Of a stretch of DNA of 64,000 nucleotides, positions 8,806 to 17,406 are shown one piece after another. Within the stretch, counting starts at the first letter, position 1. Each line of letters opens with the position of its first letter. The notes under the pieces were generated by a model. It had not been told where the DNA came from. It saw only the letters and a list, made by a program, of their open reading frames with translations, and did no database searches. Made by a program: the position numbers and the translations under genes. Source of the stretch: Pandoraea eparura (lineage in GTDB: Bacteria > Pseudomonadota > Gammaproteobacteria > Burkholderiales > Burkholderiaceae); contig NZ_CABPSH010000011.1 of NCBI RefSeq assembly GCF_902459725.1, positions 1 through 64,000 on the forward strand, written 5' to 3'.

Positions 8806-9013
8806 GCCGCCCTCGGGTGGTTCGGCGCGGAACGCTGTTGCTGTCACCGAGGCGTGCCGACCTGGCGAGCCGTCAGGCGTCATGGGGAAGTCCGACGGTC
8901 TGGGGACCGGCGGATGGCGTGCCGAATTTCCTTAACCACCGAAATGTTCGTACACCTTCCGGGCGACCGGACGGCATCGGACCGGTTCAATCGCAAGTGC
9001 AGGGGAGACCCAG

Positions 9014-10381
9014 ATGGCAGTCATGGAAAAAAGTGCGGGCCAACCGCAAGGGGGCGCCTTCAGCGATGGTGTGCGCCTATATATTTGGGCAATCGTGATT
9101 CTCGTGATCGCAGAGCTGATCGGGGCGATCAGCATCAATGCCGGTCACGGCAAGATCGTGTTGTTGCCGATGGTCTGGGCGTTGCTGCTCGGCGCGGCGT
9201 TGGGCCTGTCGCAAGCCCGTCTGCCGCGTTTTGCGCAGATCAACCTGTCGATGCAGCATCAGGCGTCCGCCATTCTGCAACCCGCACTGCTGCTGTTCGT
9301 GGCGAAACTGGGTTTGCTCGTGGGCGGTTCGCTGCCCAAGCTGGTGGCCGCCGGTTGGGCGCTCGTATTCCAGGAGTTCGGCCACTTCGTGGGCACGATC
9401 ATCCTGGGGTTGCCAGTGGCCTTGATGCTTGGCATCAAGCGCGAAGCCATTGGCGCAACCTTCTCGGTTGGCCGTGAACCGAGCCTCGCCATCATCGGTG
9501 AAAAGTACGGCTTCGATTCGCCCGAAGGCCGCGGCGTGCTGGCCGAGTACCTCACGGGCACGGTGTTCGGCGCAGTGTTCATTTCGCTGTTCGCGGGCTT
9601 CGTCGCCAGCCTGAACCTGTTCCATCCGCATTCTCTCGCCATGGGCGCCGGCGTGGGCTCGGGCTCGATGATGGCCGCCGCCGCCGGCGCCATCGCCGCG
9701 CAGCAAACGCCGGAAGTCGCCAAGGAAGTGGCCACGTTTGCCGCCGCATCGAACCTGATCACGACGACCATCGGCACGTACTTCACGCTGTTCATCTCGC
9801 TGCCGCTGGCCGTGTGGGGCTACCGCGTCATGGAGCCGGTGCTGGGCCGCATGAGCCGCCGCGGGCGTGCCAACGCGGAAGCCGCGGCCGTGGCCGATGC
9901 CGAAGCCGCCAAGGAACTCAAGCAAGCGAGCACGGCGCATACCGTCGAGATGAATTTCGGGGCGCGTTTGTTCGCCTGGGTGTTCTCGGGCGCGCTGGCA
10001 CTGGTCGGTAACACTATCGCCTTCAAGACGCCGTTTCTCGATGGCGTGCCGGGCATGGTCATCATGATCGGTGCCGTGATCGTGGGCGAAGCGCTGTACT
10101 TCGTTACGCGCCGCAAGGTGCCCGCCGTGTGCTGGGTGTCGCTCATCGCGATGTTCCTGACCTCGCCGGCCTTTCCGTTCGCACCGGTCGTCGAGCAGTT
10201 CACCGGCAAGATCAACTTCCTCTCGCTGGTCACGCCGATGCTGACCTACGCCGGCCTGTCGGTCGCCAAGGATGTGCCGGCGTTCCGTCGCCTCGGTTGG
10301 CGCATCGTGGTCGTGTCGTTCCTCGCGAACGCCGGCACGTTCCTCGGCGCAGCGTTCATCGCCGAGTTCTTCCACGTGTAA
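9014..10381 (+). CDS. DUF3100 family integral membrane protein, putative transporter
   Basis: 455 aa. About ten hydrophobic segments are spread over the length, with a charged loop near residues 285-315. Segments QHQASAILQPALLLFVAKLG and SVGREPSLAIIGEKYG recall the DUF3100 family, whose members are annotated only as membrane proteins. GAGVGSGSMMAAAAGAIAAQ is a Gly/Ala-rich membrane segment like those in anion transporters. The ATG at 9014 follows AGGGGAG. It lies downstream of the dehydrogenase pair under the divergent LysR, so import of their substrate or export of a product is plausible but inferred. A strong terminator follows at 10434. Confidence 0.8.
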   Translation: MAVMEKSAGQPQGGAFSDGVRLYIWAIVILVIAELIGAISINAGHGKIVLLPMVWALLLGAALGLSQARLPRFAQINLSMQHQASAILQPALLLFVAKLGLLVGGSLPKLVAAGWALVFQEFGHFVGTIILGLPVALMLGIKREAIGATFSVGREPSLAIIGEKYGFDSPEGRGVLAEYLTGTVFGAVFISLFAGFVASLNLFHPHSLAMGAGVGSGSMMAAAAGAIAAQQTPEVAKEVATFAAASNLITTTIGTYFTLFISLPLAVWGYRVMEPVLGRMSRRGRANAEAAAVADAEAAKELKQASTAHTVEMNFGARLFAWVFSGALALVGNTIAFKTPFLDGVPGMVIMIGAVIVGEALYFVTRRKVPAVCWVSLIAMFLTSPAFPFAPVVEQFTGKINFLSLVTPMLTYAGLSVAKDVPAFRRLGWRIVVVSFLANAGTFLGAAFIAEFFHV

Positions 10382-10433
10382 GGCCGACTCGACCTGCGCG
10401 GCAGTCACGCGCCGCATGCAGGCAGGGAAAACG

Positions 10434-10467
10434 AATACGCCACGGCATGCCGTGGCGTATTTTTTTG
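10434..10467 (+). terminator. Rho-independent terminator after the DUF3100 gene
   Basis: Near-continuous palindrome AATACGCCACGGCA/TGCCGTGGCGTATT followed by a T-run. Confidence 0.9.
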
Positions 10468-10610
10468 CGCGTCGGAAGGGGCGGGCTCAGGGCTTGGTGG
10501 TGGCCGCGTCGGCTTGCGAGCGCTCATGACATTGAACGGTGGCGGCGACAACGTGCTCGCGACGCGATGCCGGTCGAGCTGAGTGCCGCCCGATGCTGCG
10601 GTGACGGCGA

Positions 10611-10877
10611 TCAGCGGCGATGGCGATCGTCCGTGACGACGTTACCGATCACGCCACCGACGACCGCGCCCCCCACGGTTGTGCCGAGGTCGCCGCCGGA
10701 GATGAGGGCGCCGCCAAGCGCGCCGACGCCGGCACCGACGGCCGTATTACGCGACTCGCGAGGCGTCATGCCGCCGCAACCGGCCAGCGTGCCGACCAAG
10801 GCGGCGCCCACGAGTACCGGGCCTGCGGAGCGCGAAATCTTGGAGAGGTGCGAGATCCATCGTTGTGTAGTTTTCAT
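10611..10877 (-). CDS. Small glycine-zipper (2TM) lipoprotein
   Basis: 88 aa from the ATG at 10877. This start is preceded by AAGGAG nine bases away; an in-frame TTG six codons upstream overlaps that ribosome site and is unlikely. A lipobox, GTLAGC, puts the lipidated cysteine at residue 34 after a hydrophobic signal. The rest is a glycine zipper (AVGAGVGALGGALISGG, then VGGAVVGGVIGNV), the pattern of OsmB/SlyB-type envelope-stress lipoproteins. It ends in a short charged tail, DDRHRR. It stands alone between two large gene-poor stretches. A role in envelope integrity is inferred from the family. Confidence 0.85.
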   Translation of the reverse strand: MKTTQRWISHLSKISRSAGPVLVGAALVGTLAGCGGMTPRESRNTAVGAGVGALGGALISGGDLGTTVGGAVVGGVIGNVVTDDRHRR

Positions 10878-11694
10878 GACGCGTGGCTCCTTCAAACGGG
10901 GCGTCGGGCCCCGGGAATTTGCAGGTGTGACCTGCCGTTAAAACAAGCGCTGACCGACGGTGCCGGCAAGGCGAAAGTGCAATGCCCGATCCAAGCCCAG
11001 ATGGTGCGAAGTCGATGCGCAGTCCACAGGGGCATCGCGGTATACGGGTATCGCGCGGCGTTCATTGCGCCGGTCGTCGGCGTGGACTGACGAATGTCTG
11101 ACACCGGTTTGACGCAAGTTGCGACATTTGGATCGCCCGATCTTGTAAGACTTTGTAAAGCCCTTTTGTCACGCCTGATCGCGGGGCGTCGATGCGTATC
11201 TGACTGTACGCTTGCCTAACGGTTGATAATTTGCAATCCGAATTAATTGGCGTGTGCGATGGAAATCATTTTGTATCGTGGTTCTGCGAGTGCTGCGAGT
11301 ACTTCCAGTGCTGCGCCGTCGCGCATGTTCGTCCCCGATGCGCCACCGTCGACATCGCCGAGGCACCGAGGCATGCCGACAACATGATGCCGAAATTGTT
11401 CAAATTTGAAATACTTTGGGTGGGTCGCGAAAAGGCGCCGTGGATGTCCACGAGTCCCGGATGCGCGAAACGTGCGAAACATGCGATTACGCGGCGTATA
11501 ACGCGATGGCTGTCATCGCCATCCGCGCCGAATGCGGTGAAGCATCGGGAAAATCCGGGGGAGTGTTTGCGCTTAGTTTTCGCCGCAAGCTGCGTTTGCG
11601 CTGGCATACTGTGCGCGCTGAAGTTTGCTATTGAATTCAGCGATCGTTGAGACAAATCGATTGAGGTGCTCGGCCTATCCGTGCAGGCTTATCC
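10878..11694. other. Large gene-poor stretch
   Basis: About 820 bp with no gene I can support. Overlapping open frames of 130-140 codons lie on both strands near 11231-11655, but they overlap each other, look alike as translated noise, and have no ribosome site or family resemblance. Base composition around 11090-11420 is less G+C-rich than the neighbouring genes. It should contain promoters for the lipoprotein (minus) and the TetR gene (plus). An unrecognised small RNA cannot be excluded. Confidence 0.45.
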
Positions 11695-12369
11695 ATGCCA
11701 CAAGTCAAGAAAGAAGACATTCGTCTGGCCATCCTGGAAGCGTCTCACGCCCTGTTTCTCGAAAAGGGCTACGTGGAAACCACGATGGTGCAGATCGCGA
11801 AGCGTGCGGGAATTTCCCACGCGAACATATACAGCTACTTCACCGCGAAGCTGCAGGTCTTCTTCTGCGTCTACGAAACCTGGTTCAAGGCGCGCATTGG
11901 CGCGCTGGAAGCCGAGGTCATGGCGGCACACGGCGCACATGCGCGCATGCGTACATTGCTCGGGGGGCTGCTGGTCCAGATGCCAAGACTGGACAACGGC
12001 TTTTCGCACAATCTGGTGCAGGCGCTGGCCACTGTCGGCCCGGGCGATCCCTATGACGCGTCGTTGCTGCACTGGTTTCGCGAGCGACTGTCGGACATGC
12101 TGGCCGCCGTCGCGCCGAGTCTGGCGCGCGATGGCGTACGACGCGCGCGTGTGGTGGAGATGCTTGTGCTGACGTTCGACGGGTGCCTCGTCAACCACCC
12201 TGTCAATCCGGCCTCGCTGCCGGACGCCGCGATGCTCGAGGAGTATGTTGCGGCCTTCCTGTCGGCTGAGCCCGCCGAATCCGATGCCGTGGCATCGGTG
12301 GCGCCCTCGGCGCAGGGCGTGCCGGGCGCGGCGTCGGTGATGCCGTCCGGCTCGGCCGCGGCGGCCTGA
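11695..12369 (+). CDS. TetR-family transcriptional regulator
   Basis: 224 aa. The N-terminal helix-turn-helix spans about residues 8-54 (segment TMVQIAKRAGISHANIYSYF) with the canonical Tyr-x-Tyr-Phe end. The C-terminal ligand domain does not resemble any subfamily I know. The last 30 or so residues are a low-complexity Ala/Ser/Pro tail ending in AAAA, which is probably disordered. A LysR gene begins 11 bp after the stop, so the two regulators are probably co-transcribed. The target is not evident; no enzyme or efflux gene is adjacent. Confidence 0.9.
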   Translation: MPQVKKEDIRLAILEASHALFLEKGYVETTMVQIAKRAGISHANIYSYFTAKLQVFFCVYETWFKARIGALEAEVMAAHGAHARMRTLLGGLLVQMPRLDNGFSHNLVQALATVGPGDPYDASLLHWFRERLSDMLAAVAPSLARDGVRRARVVEMLVLTFDGCLVNHPVNPASLPDAAMLEEYVAAFLSAEPAESDAVASVAPSAQGVPGAASVMPSGSAAAA

Positions 12370-12380
12370 ACAGCACGCCG

Positions 12381-13337
12381 ATGCGCTCATTGCCCTGGAC
12401 CGCCCTCAATCTCGGACGAAAGCTCAAGTTTCACCAGCTTCAGGTCTTCGATCGCGTGCTCGAGACGGGTTCACTCGTGCGCGCCGCCAATGAAACCGGT
12501 CTCACGCAGCCGGCCGTGAGCAAGATCGTGCACGAACTGGAGTCGTGTTTCGAAGGGCCGCTCTTCGTGCGCAGCAACCGTGGCATGCAGCCCACCGAGC
12601 TGGGCGAATTGCTCGGGCACCGCGTGAAGTCGCTGATGGCGGAGCTGCGCTACCTGACGGACGAAGTGAACGCGTTCAGCGCGGGTACCAGTGGACACGT
12701 CATCGTCGGTACGCTTATCTCGGCCGCGGCGGATCTGCTGCCGCGCACGATCGCGATGCTCAAGGCGCGGACTCCGGGGGTACGGGTCACGGTGCGCGAA
12801 GCGACGACCGCGCAACTCTTCCCCGCACTGGCGAGCGGCGACTTGGACGTTGTGGTGGGCCGTCTGCCCGAGCAGGCCTTGCCTGTCGCCAATGCCTTCG
12901 CGCTGACGCACGAAGTGCTCTTCAACGAATCGCTCAGCGTGGTCGGCGGGGCGCGTCACTGGACCCAGGCGCCGGCGCGTGTGCCGCTCGCGCAACTGCG
13001 TGAGGGGGCCTGGATTTTGCCGGTGCCGGAATCGCCGTCGCGGCTCGCGGCCGAGCGGCTCTTCCGCGACGCGGGGCTCGCGTTGCCCGACGATGTCGTC
13101 GAATCGCTCTCGGTGCTGACCAACATCGGCTTGATGCTGGAGACGCCCCGTGTGGCGCTGATGCCGCGGGTGGCGGCCACGCCCTTCGTGGAGTCGGGAT
13201 TGCTGCGCGTACTGGCCGACACCATGCCGGGCAGCTTTGGCGACGTGGGCTATTCGCTGCGCGCCGACAAGTCGCCCAGCCCGGCGTGCGAGCGCTTCGT
13301 CGCGTGTCTTCGCGAAGCGTGTGGCCTCAAGCCGTAG
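12381..13337 (+). CDS. LysR-family regulator, GbpR/PcaQ-like branch
   Basis: 318 aa. The helix-turn-helix lies near residues 14-73 (LVRAANETGLTQPAVSKIVH), and the effector domain begins near residue 105. Segments FVRSNRGMQPTELGE and GHVIVGTLISAAADLLPRTI fit the branch that includes GbpR (sugar-acid and galactose metabolism) and PcaQ. It starts 11 bp after the TetR gene and ends at a strong terminator (13374-13412), so the two regulators form a closed unit with no structural gene. What they control must lie elsewhere or be reached in trans. Confidence 0.88.
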   Translation: MRSLPWTALNLGRKLKFHQLQVFDRVLETGSLVRAANETGLTQPAVSKIVHELESCFEGPLFVRSNRGMQPTELGELLGHRVKSLMAELRYLTDEVNAFSAGTSGHVIVGTLISAAADLLPRTIAMLKARTPGVRVTVREATTAQLFPALASGDLDVVVGRLPEQALPVANAFALTHEVLFNESLSVVGGARHWTQAPARVPLAQLREGAWILPVPESPSRLAAERLFRDAGLALPDDVVESLSVLTNIGLMLETPRVALMPRVAATPFVESGLLRVLADTMPGSFGDVGYSLRADKSPSPACERFVACLREACGLKP

Positions 13338-13373
13338 CGCCTGGCTATCCTGCCCATCGATTCCCCAATAAAC

Positions 13374-13412
13374 AAAAGGCGGCATGCCGGTACATCGGCA
13401 TGCCGCCTTTTG
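13374..13412. terminator. Bidirectional terminator
   Basis: A 16-bp stem (AAAAGGCGGCATGCCG, 13374-13389, with 13396-13411) and a 6-nt loop, placed between the LysR gene and the convergent HTH gene. Confidence 0.9.
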
Positions 13413-13456
13413 CCATGCATCGGCACGTGCGGCGCACGAAACGACGGGAAGGCGAG

Positions 13457-13816
13457 TCAGAGACGCGCGAGCGAGGAGACGAGCCCCGGGTTCTGCTGCA
13501 CGAGCCGAATCAGGCAGGCGGCTTGCGCATTGGGCCGCGCGCGACCCTGCTCCCAGTTCTCCAGCGTGCGCGGATTCGTACGCAAATAGTGCGCGAAGAC
13601 GTTGCGCGACATACCGAGGTGTTTGCGCAGGGCGAGCAATTCGTCGGGAAAAACTTCCAGCTTGGGAAGCGGTGTGCGCGGCAGCTCCTTGATATTGAGC
13701 GGAAGATCCGCAGGCAGGCCGTTCTTGACGTGCGCCGGTTCGGCAGGCGGTGGCGCACCGGTGTCCTGAGAGAGCAGCCAGCGGAAGGGATTCGAAGGCG
13801 TATTGGAGTAAGCCAT
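13457..13816 (-). CDS. Small Xre-type helix-turn-helix protein
   Basis: 119 aa. The C-terminal half (about residues 58-110) is a compact helix-turn-helix with MSRNVFAHYLRTNPRTLENW followed by EQGRARP, the layout of HigA/NadS-like DNA-binding proteins. The N-terminal 50 residues are Pro-rich and look disordered. HigA-like proteins usually act as antitoxins next to a toxin gene. No RelE/HigB-like frame is adjacent: downstream is a terminator, upstream about 210 bp without a gene. I read it as an orphan regulator, function unknown. Confidence 0.82.
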   Translation of the reverse strand: MAYSNTPSNPFRWLLSQDTGAPPPAEPAHVKNGLPADLPLNIKELPRTPLPKLEVFPDELLALRKHLGMSRNVFAHYLRTNPRTLENWEQGRARPNAQAACLIRLVQQNPGLVSSLARL

Positions 13817-14028
13817 AGTCCTACCCGGGTGTCGGTGTTAAGTGAAGGGATAAGCACGCTTGCAAAGTCAATCAAGCGGAATCGATTGCACCACAGAGTT
13901 CTGCTGGGTGCTTTCACAAATCACTCCGGATTTTCGCGTCTGACACCTATCGAGTACTAAGCACCCCGCCGAGACGAGGTGCCGTAGAGTGTACGCAAAA
14001 CGGTGCGGTACGCAGTGTGGCGCGTGCC

Positions 14029-14739
14029 TCAGACGCCCAGATAGGCCTGCAATTCCGGCAGCGCCTGACGCAGGCTCGGCGAGTCGCCTTGCCAAGCCAC
14101 ACGGCCTTTGTCGACGATGTAGTGGCGATCGCCGAGTTCGAGCATCGGTGCGAGATTCTTGTCGATGCACAGGATCGACAGCCCGCTGCCTTTGAGTTGC
14201 TTCAGGCATTGCCAGATTTCACCGCGAATGAGCGGTGCCAGCCCCTCGGTCGCTTCGTCAAGAATGAGTAATTTCGGATTCGTCATCAGCGCGCGGCCGA
14301 TCGCGAGCATCTGCTGCTCGCCGCCGGACAGGTTGCTGCCGAGGTTTTTCTCGCGTTCGCGCAGCCGCGGGAACAGGCCGTAGATGCGCTCCAGCGTCCA
14401 TGGCGAGCGCGCGCCATGACGATTGCCGGCGGTGGCGACGAGGTTCTCGCGCACCGTCAGCGTCGGGAATATCTGGCGTCCCTCCGGCACCAGACCCATG
14501 CCCGCGCGCGCGATACGGTGAGACGGGCTGGCGTGCACCGGCTGTCCATCGAACACGATCTCGCCACGGGCCGCACGCATGAGGCCCGTCATCGACTTGA
14601 CGGTGGTCGACTTGCCCATGCCGTTGCGGCCGAGCAGCGTAACAAATGCGCCGCGCTCAATTTCCAGTTGCATGCCGAACAGCGCCTGGCTCGCGCCGTA
14701 GTACGACTCGACGCCGGACAAAGACAACAAGGGGCTCAT
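14029..14739 (-). CDS. livF: Branched-chain-type ABC transporter ATPase LivF
   Basis: 236 aa, the second ATPase of a HAAT-family importer. Walker A is GRNGMGKST, the signature LSGGEQQ, and Walker B LLILDEAT. The segment after the D-loop reads LCIDKN where family members usually have a Val-Glu-Gln-Asn run; a small but unusual substitution next to the H-loop position. The ATG overlaps the livG stop (ATGA), showing tight coupling. It is the last gene of a minus-strand set from the 3-hydroxyanthranilate enzymes to here, suggesting uptake of an aromatic or amino-acid precursor rather than general leucine transport. Confidence 0.92.
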   Translation of the reverse strand: MSPLLSLSGVESYYGASQALFGMQLEIERGAFVTLLGRNGMGKSTTVKSMTGLMRAARGEIVFDGQPVHASPSHRIARAGMGLVPEGRQIFPTLTVRENLVATAGNRHGARSPWTLERIYGLFPRLREREKNLGSNLSGGEQQMLAIGRALMTNPKLLILDEATEGLAPLIRGEIWQCLKQLKGSGLSILCIDKNLAPMLELGDRHYIVDKGRVAWQGDSPSLRQALPELQAYLGV

Positions 14740-15506
14740 GCGGTTGCTCCCAGCATTTCGTTGCGGGTGTCATCCCCGAGATAGGCTTCACGCACGCCCG
14801 CATCGTTGCGGATGGCGTCGGCGGTCCCGCAAGCGATGGCGCGTCCGTAGACGAGCACGGTGATGCGGTCGGCCAGCGCGAAGACGGCATCCATGTCGTG
14901 CTCCACCAGCACGATGGCGTAATCGCCCTTGAGATCGGCAAGCAGATGCGTCATCTGTTCGGACTCGGCCTGCGACATGCCGGCCATCGGCTCGTCGAGC
15001 AGCAGCAGTTTCGGGCGTCCCGCGAGCGCCATGGCCAGTTCGAGCTGGCGATGTTCGCCGTGGGCGAGGGCGCTGGCCGGCACGTGCATGCGCGCGGCCA
15101 GACCGGTGCGCGCCAGGATCTCGCGCGCGGGTTCGACGAGCGCCGTTTCGCGAATGGCCGGCCGCCAGAAGCCAAAGCTATGGCCTTGCATCGCCTGCAC
15201 CGCCACGAGCACGTTCTCCAGCGCGGTGAACTCCCGAAACACCGACGTGATCTGATACGAGCGCGTGAGCCCCGCGCGCGCACGCTGCTCGATCGGCATG
15301 GCCGTGATGTCGTGTCCGTCGAAATGGATGCTGCCTTCGTCGGCGCGCAGCTCGCCGGCCAGTTGGCCGATGAGCGTGCTCTTGCCGGCGCCGTTCGGGC
15401 CGATGATGGCGTGCAGCTCCCCCGGCGCGACGTCCAGGCAGAAATGATCGGTGGCGGTCAGCCCGCCGTAGCGTTTGACCAGTTGGTCGACTCGAAGCAG
15501 CGTCAT
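14736..15506 (-). CDS. livG: Branched-chain-type ABC transporter ATPase LivG
   Basis: 256 aa from the ATG at 15506, which overlaps the livM stop as ATGA. The frame stays open far upstream, but only this start gives a normal LivG N-terminus (MTLLRVDQLVKRYGG). Walker A is GPNGAGKST; the signature is the LivG-type degenerate LAHGEHRQLE; Walker B is LLLLDEPMAG; the H-loop is VEHDMD. It pairs with LivF on the cytoplasmic face of the LivH/LivM permease. Confidence 0.92.
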   Translation of the reverse strand: MTLLRVDQLVKRYGGLTATDHFCLDVAPGELHAIIGPNGAGKSTLIGQLAGELRADEGSIHFDGHDITAMPIEQRARAGLTRSYQITSVFREFTALENVLVAVQAMQGHSFGFWRPAIRETALVEPAREILARTGLAARMHVPASALAHGEHRQLELAMALAGRPKLLLLDEPMAGMSQAESEQMTHLLADLKGDYAIVLVEHDMDAVFALADRITVLVYGRAIACGTADAIRNDAGVREAYLGDDTRNEMLGATA

Positions 15507-16486
15507 GCCTTGCCCTCCACGGTGCGGGCGCGACGGGCGAGTCGCACCTGCAGGTCGCCGAGCAGGCCATACAGGCCGCGTCGCGACACCAGTACCGCCA
15601 CGACGATGAGCGGCCCGAAGATAATCATCCAGTGCTCCGTCATGCCCTTGAGCCACTCCTCGATGAGCAGCATGGCGGCGCTGCCCAGTACCGGCCCGAA
15701 GAACGATCCCAGCCCGCCGAGCACGACCATCACGATCAAGTCGCCCGACGCCGTCCAGGCCATATACGCGGGCGAGACGAAGTGCGTGAGATTGGCGTAG
15801 AGCATGCCGGCGACGCCGCAGGTCATGGCGCTGATGACGTAGGCCACCAGCTTGTAGCGCAACGTCGGAAAGCCGAGCGCGCGCATGCGGCGGTCGTTCT
15901 GGCGCGCGCCGCGAAGCACCATGCCGAAGCGTGCATCGACCAGCCGGCGACCGGCCCACACGCACAGGCACAGCACGGCGAACGCCACGTAGTACAGCGT
16001 GGCGGGGTCGTCCAGCGTCACGCTGCCGAAGCGGCTTCCGGCGGAGACCGGCAGGCCGTCGTCGCCGCCGTACTGCTTCAGCCCGACGGCGAGGAAGTAG
16101 AACATCTGGGCGAACGCCAGCGTGATCATGATGAAGGCGATGCCGGTCGTGCGCAGCGAAAGCAGGCCGGTGACGGCGCCGACGACGGCGCACAGCAGCA
16201 GCGTCGCCCCAAGATGGACGAAGCCGTTGTCGATGCCGTGATAGCTGAGGATGCCGACGACATACGCGCCCAAGCCCAGATACAGCGCGTGGCCGAAACT
16301 CACCATGCCGCCGTAGCCGAGAATCAGGTCGAGCGAGACGGCCGCAATGGCGAACACGACGATGCGCCCGAACAGGGTGAGATAGAACGGTTGCTGGGCA
16401 AACGTCGCGTAAAGGGGCACCAGCGCCAGTACGGCGAGCAACAGCAGCGGCACGGCGGTGCGAAGATTCAGTTTCATTTCCATCAT
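15503..16486 (-). CDS. livM: Branched-chain-type ABC transporter permease LivM
   Basis: 327 aa from the first of two near-adjacent ATG codons (16486), which overlaps the livH stop. About nine or ten hydrophobic segments. SLDLILGYGGMVSFGHALYLGLGAY-type sequence at residues about 50-75 is the hallmark of LivM proteins, and the conserved loop RMRALGFPTLRYKLVAYVIS couples to the ATPases. Length is normal. It shares ATGA overlaps with the genes on both sides, so the four transport genes form one translationally coupled unit. Confidence 0.92.
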   Translation of the reverse strand: MMEMKLNLRTAVPLLLLAVLALVPLYATFAQQPFYLTLFGRIVVFAIAAVSLDLILGYGGMVSFGHALYLGLGAYVVGILSYHGIDNGFVHLGATLLLCAVVGAVTGLLSLRTTGIAFIMITLAFAQMFYFLAVGLKQYGGDDGLPVSAGSRFGSVTLDDPATLYYVAFAVLCLCVWAGRRLVDARFGMVLRGARQNDRRMRALGFPTLRYKLVAYVISAMTCGVAGMLYANLTHFVSPAYMAWTASGDLIVMVVLGGLGSFFGPVLGSAAMLLIEEWLKGMTEHWMIIFGPLIVVAVLVSRRGLYGLLGDLQVRLARRARTVEGKA

Positions 16487-17406
16487 CAACCGTGTTTGAC
16501 CGGGAAGAGACCTTGCGGACGCACGGCAAGCACCGCGGCCATGACAAGGTAGATGAGCATCGACGCGATGGCGGGTCCGGCGGTGTCGGCGCTGCTGCGC
16601 TCCATGAGGCTGCGCAGCAGCGTGGGCAGGGCGGTGCGTCCCACCGTATCGACTACACCGACGATCAGCGCCGCGAGAAACGCCCCGCGTACCGAGCCGA
16701 TGCCGCCGATCACGATCACGACCATGGTCAGGATGAGGATCGGCTCGCCCATGCCCGGCTGCACCGACAGGATGGGGCCGGCCATGAGCCCGGCAATCCC
16801 GGCGAGAATCGCGCCCAGCCCGAACAGCAGCGAGTTGAGCAGCACGATGTTCACGCCGAGCGCGCCAACCATCTGGCGGTGTGTCGAGCCGGCGCGAATC
16901 AGCATGCCGATGCGCGTGCGGTGAATCAGCAGATAGCAGCCCAGCGCCACCGCCAGCCCCACCACGATGATGAGGAAGCGATACGCCGGATACGCGAGGC
17001 CGAACAGGTTCACCGTGCCGGAGAGCCAGTCGGGCACTTCCATGTAATACGGCGACGGCCCCCAGATCATGCGCGCGAGTTCGTTGAAGAACAGGATCAG
17101 GCCGAAGGTGGCCAGCACCTGATCGAGGTGATCGCGATCGTACAGCGTCTTGAGTGCGACGAATTCGACGATCAGGCCGATCACCAGCATCGCGGGGAAG
17201 ATGGCGATCGCGGCGAGCGCGAACGATCCCGTGGTGTTGTACACGGTGGCCGCGATGAACGCCCCGATCATGTAGAGCGAGCCGTGGGCGAGGTTGACGA
17301 AGTTCATGATGCCGAACACCAGCGTGAGGCCGGCGGCCATCAGGAACAGCAGCACCCCGAGTTGCAGCCCGTTCAGGCACTGCATGATGAAGAGTGTCGG
17401 ACTCAT
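16486..17406 (-). CDS. livH: Branched-chain-type ABC transporter permease LivH
   Basis: 306 aa. The start is the ATG at 17406, overlapping the stop of the alpha/beta-hydrolase gene (ATGA); the open frame extends further but in the wrong frame for that gene. Hydrophobic segments and the motif FGIMNFVNLAHGSLYMIGAF are diagnostic for LivH. IGGIGSVRGAFLAAL is the conserved C-terminal coupling region. The overlap with a catabolic hydrolase ties transport to the enzymes upstream in the transcript. Confidence 0.92.
   Translation of the reverse strand: MSPTLFIMQCLNGLQLGVLLFLMAAGLTLVFGIMNFVNLAHGSLYMIGAFIAATVYNTTGSFALAAIAIFPAMLVIGLIVEFVALKTLYDRDHLDQVLATFGLILFFNELARMIWGPSPYYMEVPDWLSGTVNLFGLAYPAYRFLIIVVGLAVALGCYLLIHRTRIGMLIRAGSTHRQMVGALGVNIVLLNSLLFGLGAILAGIAGLMAGPILSVQPGMGEPILILTMVVIVIGGIGSVRGAFLAALIVGVVDTVGRTALPTLLRSLMERSSADTAGPAIASMLIYLVMAAVLAVRPQGLFPVKHG

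Noticed and set aside
13457-13816. HigA-like protein as half of a toxin-antitoxin pair
   Set aside because: No toxin-like frame lies on either side; a terminator lies downstream and a gene-free gap upstream.
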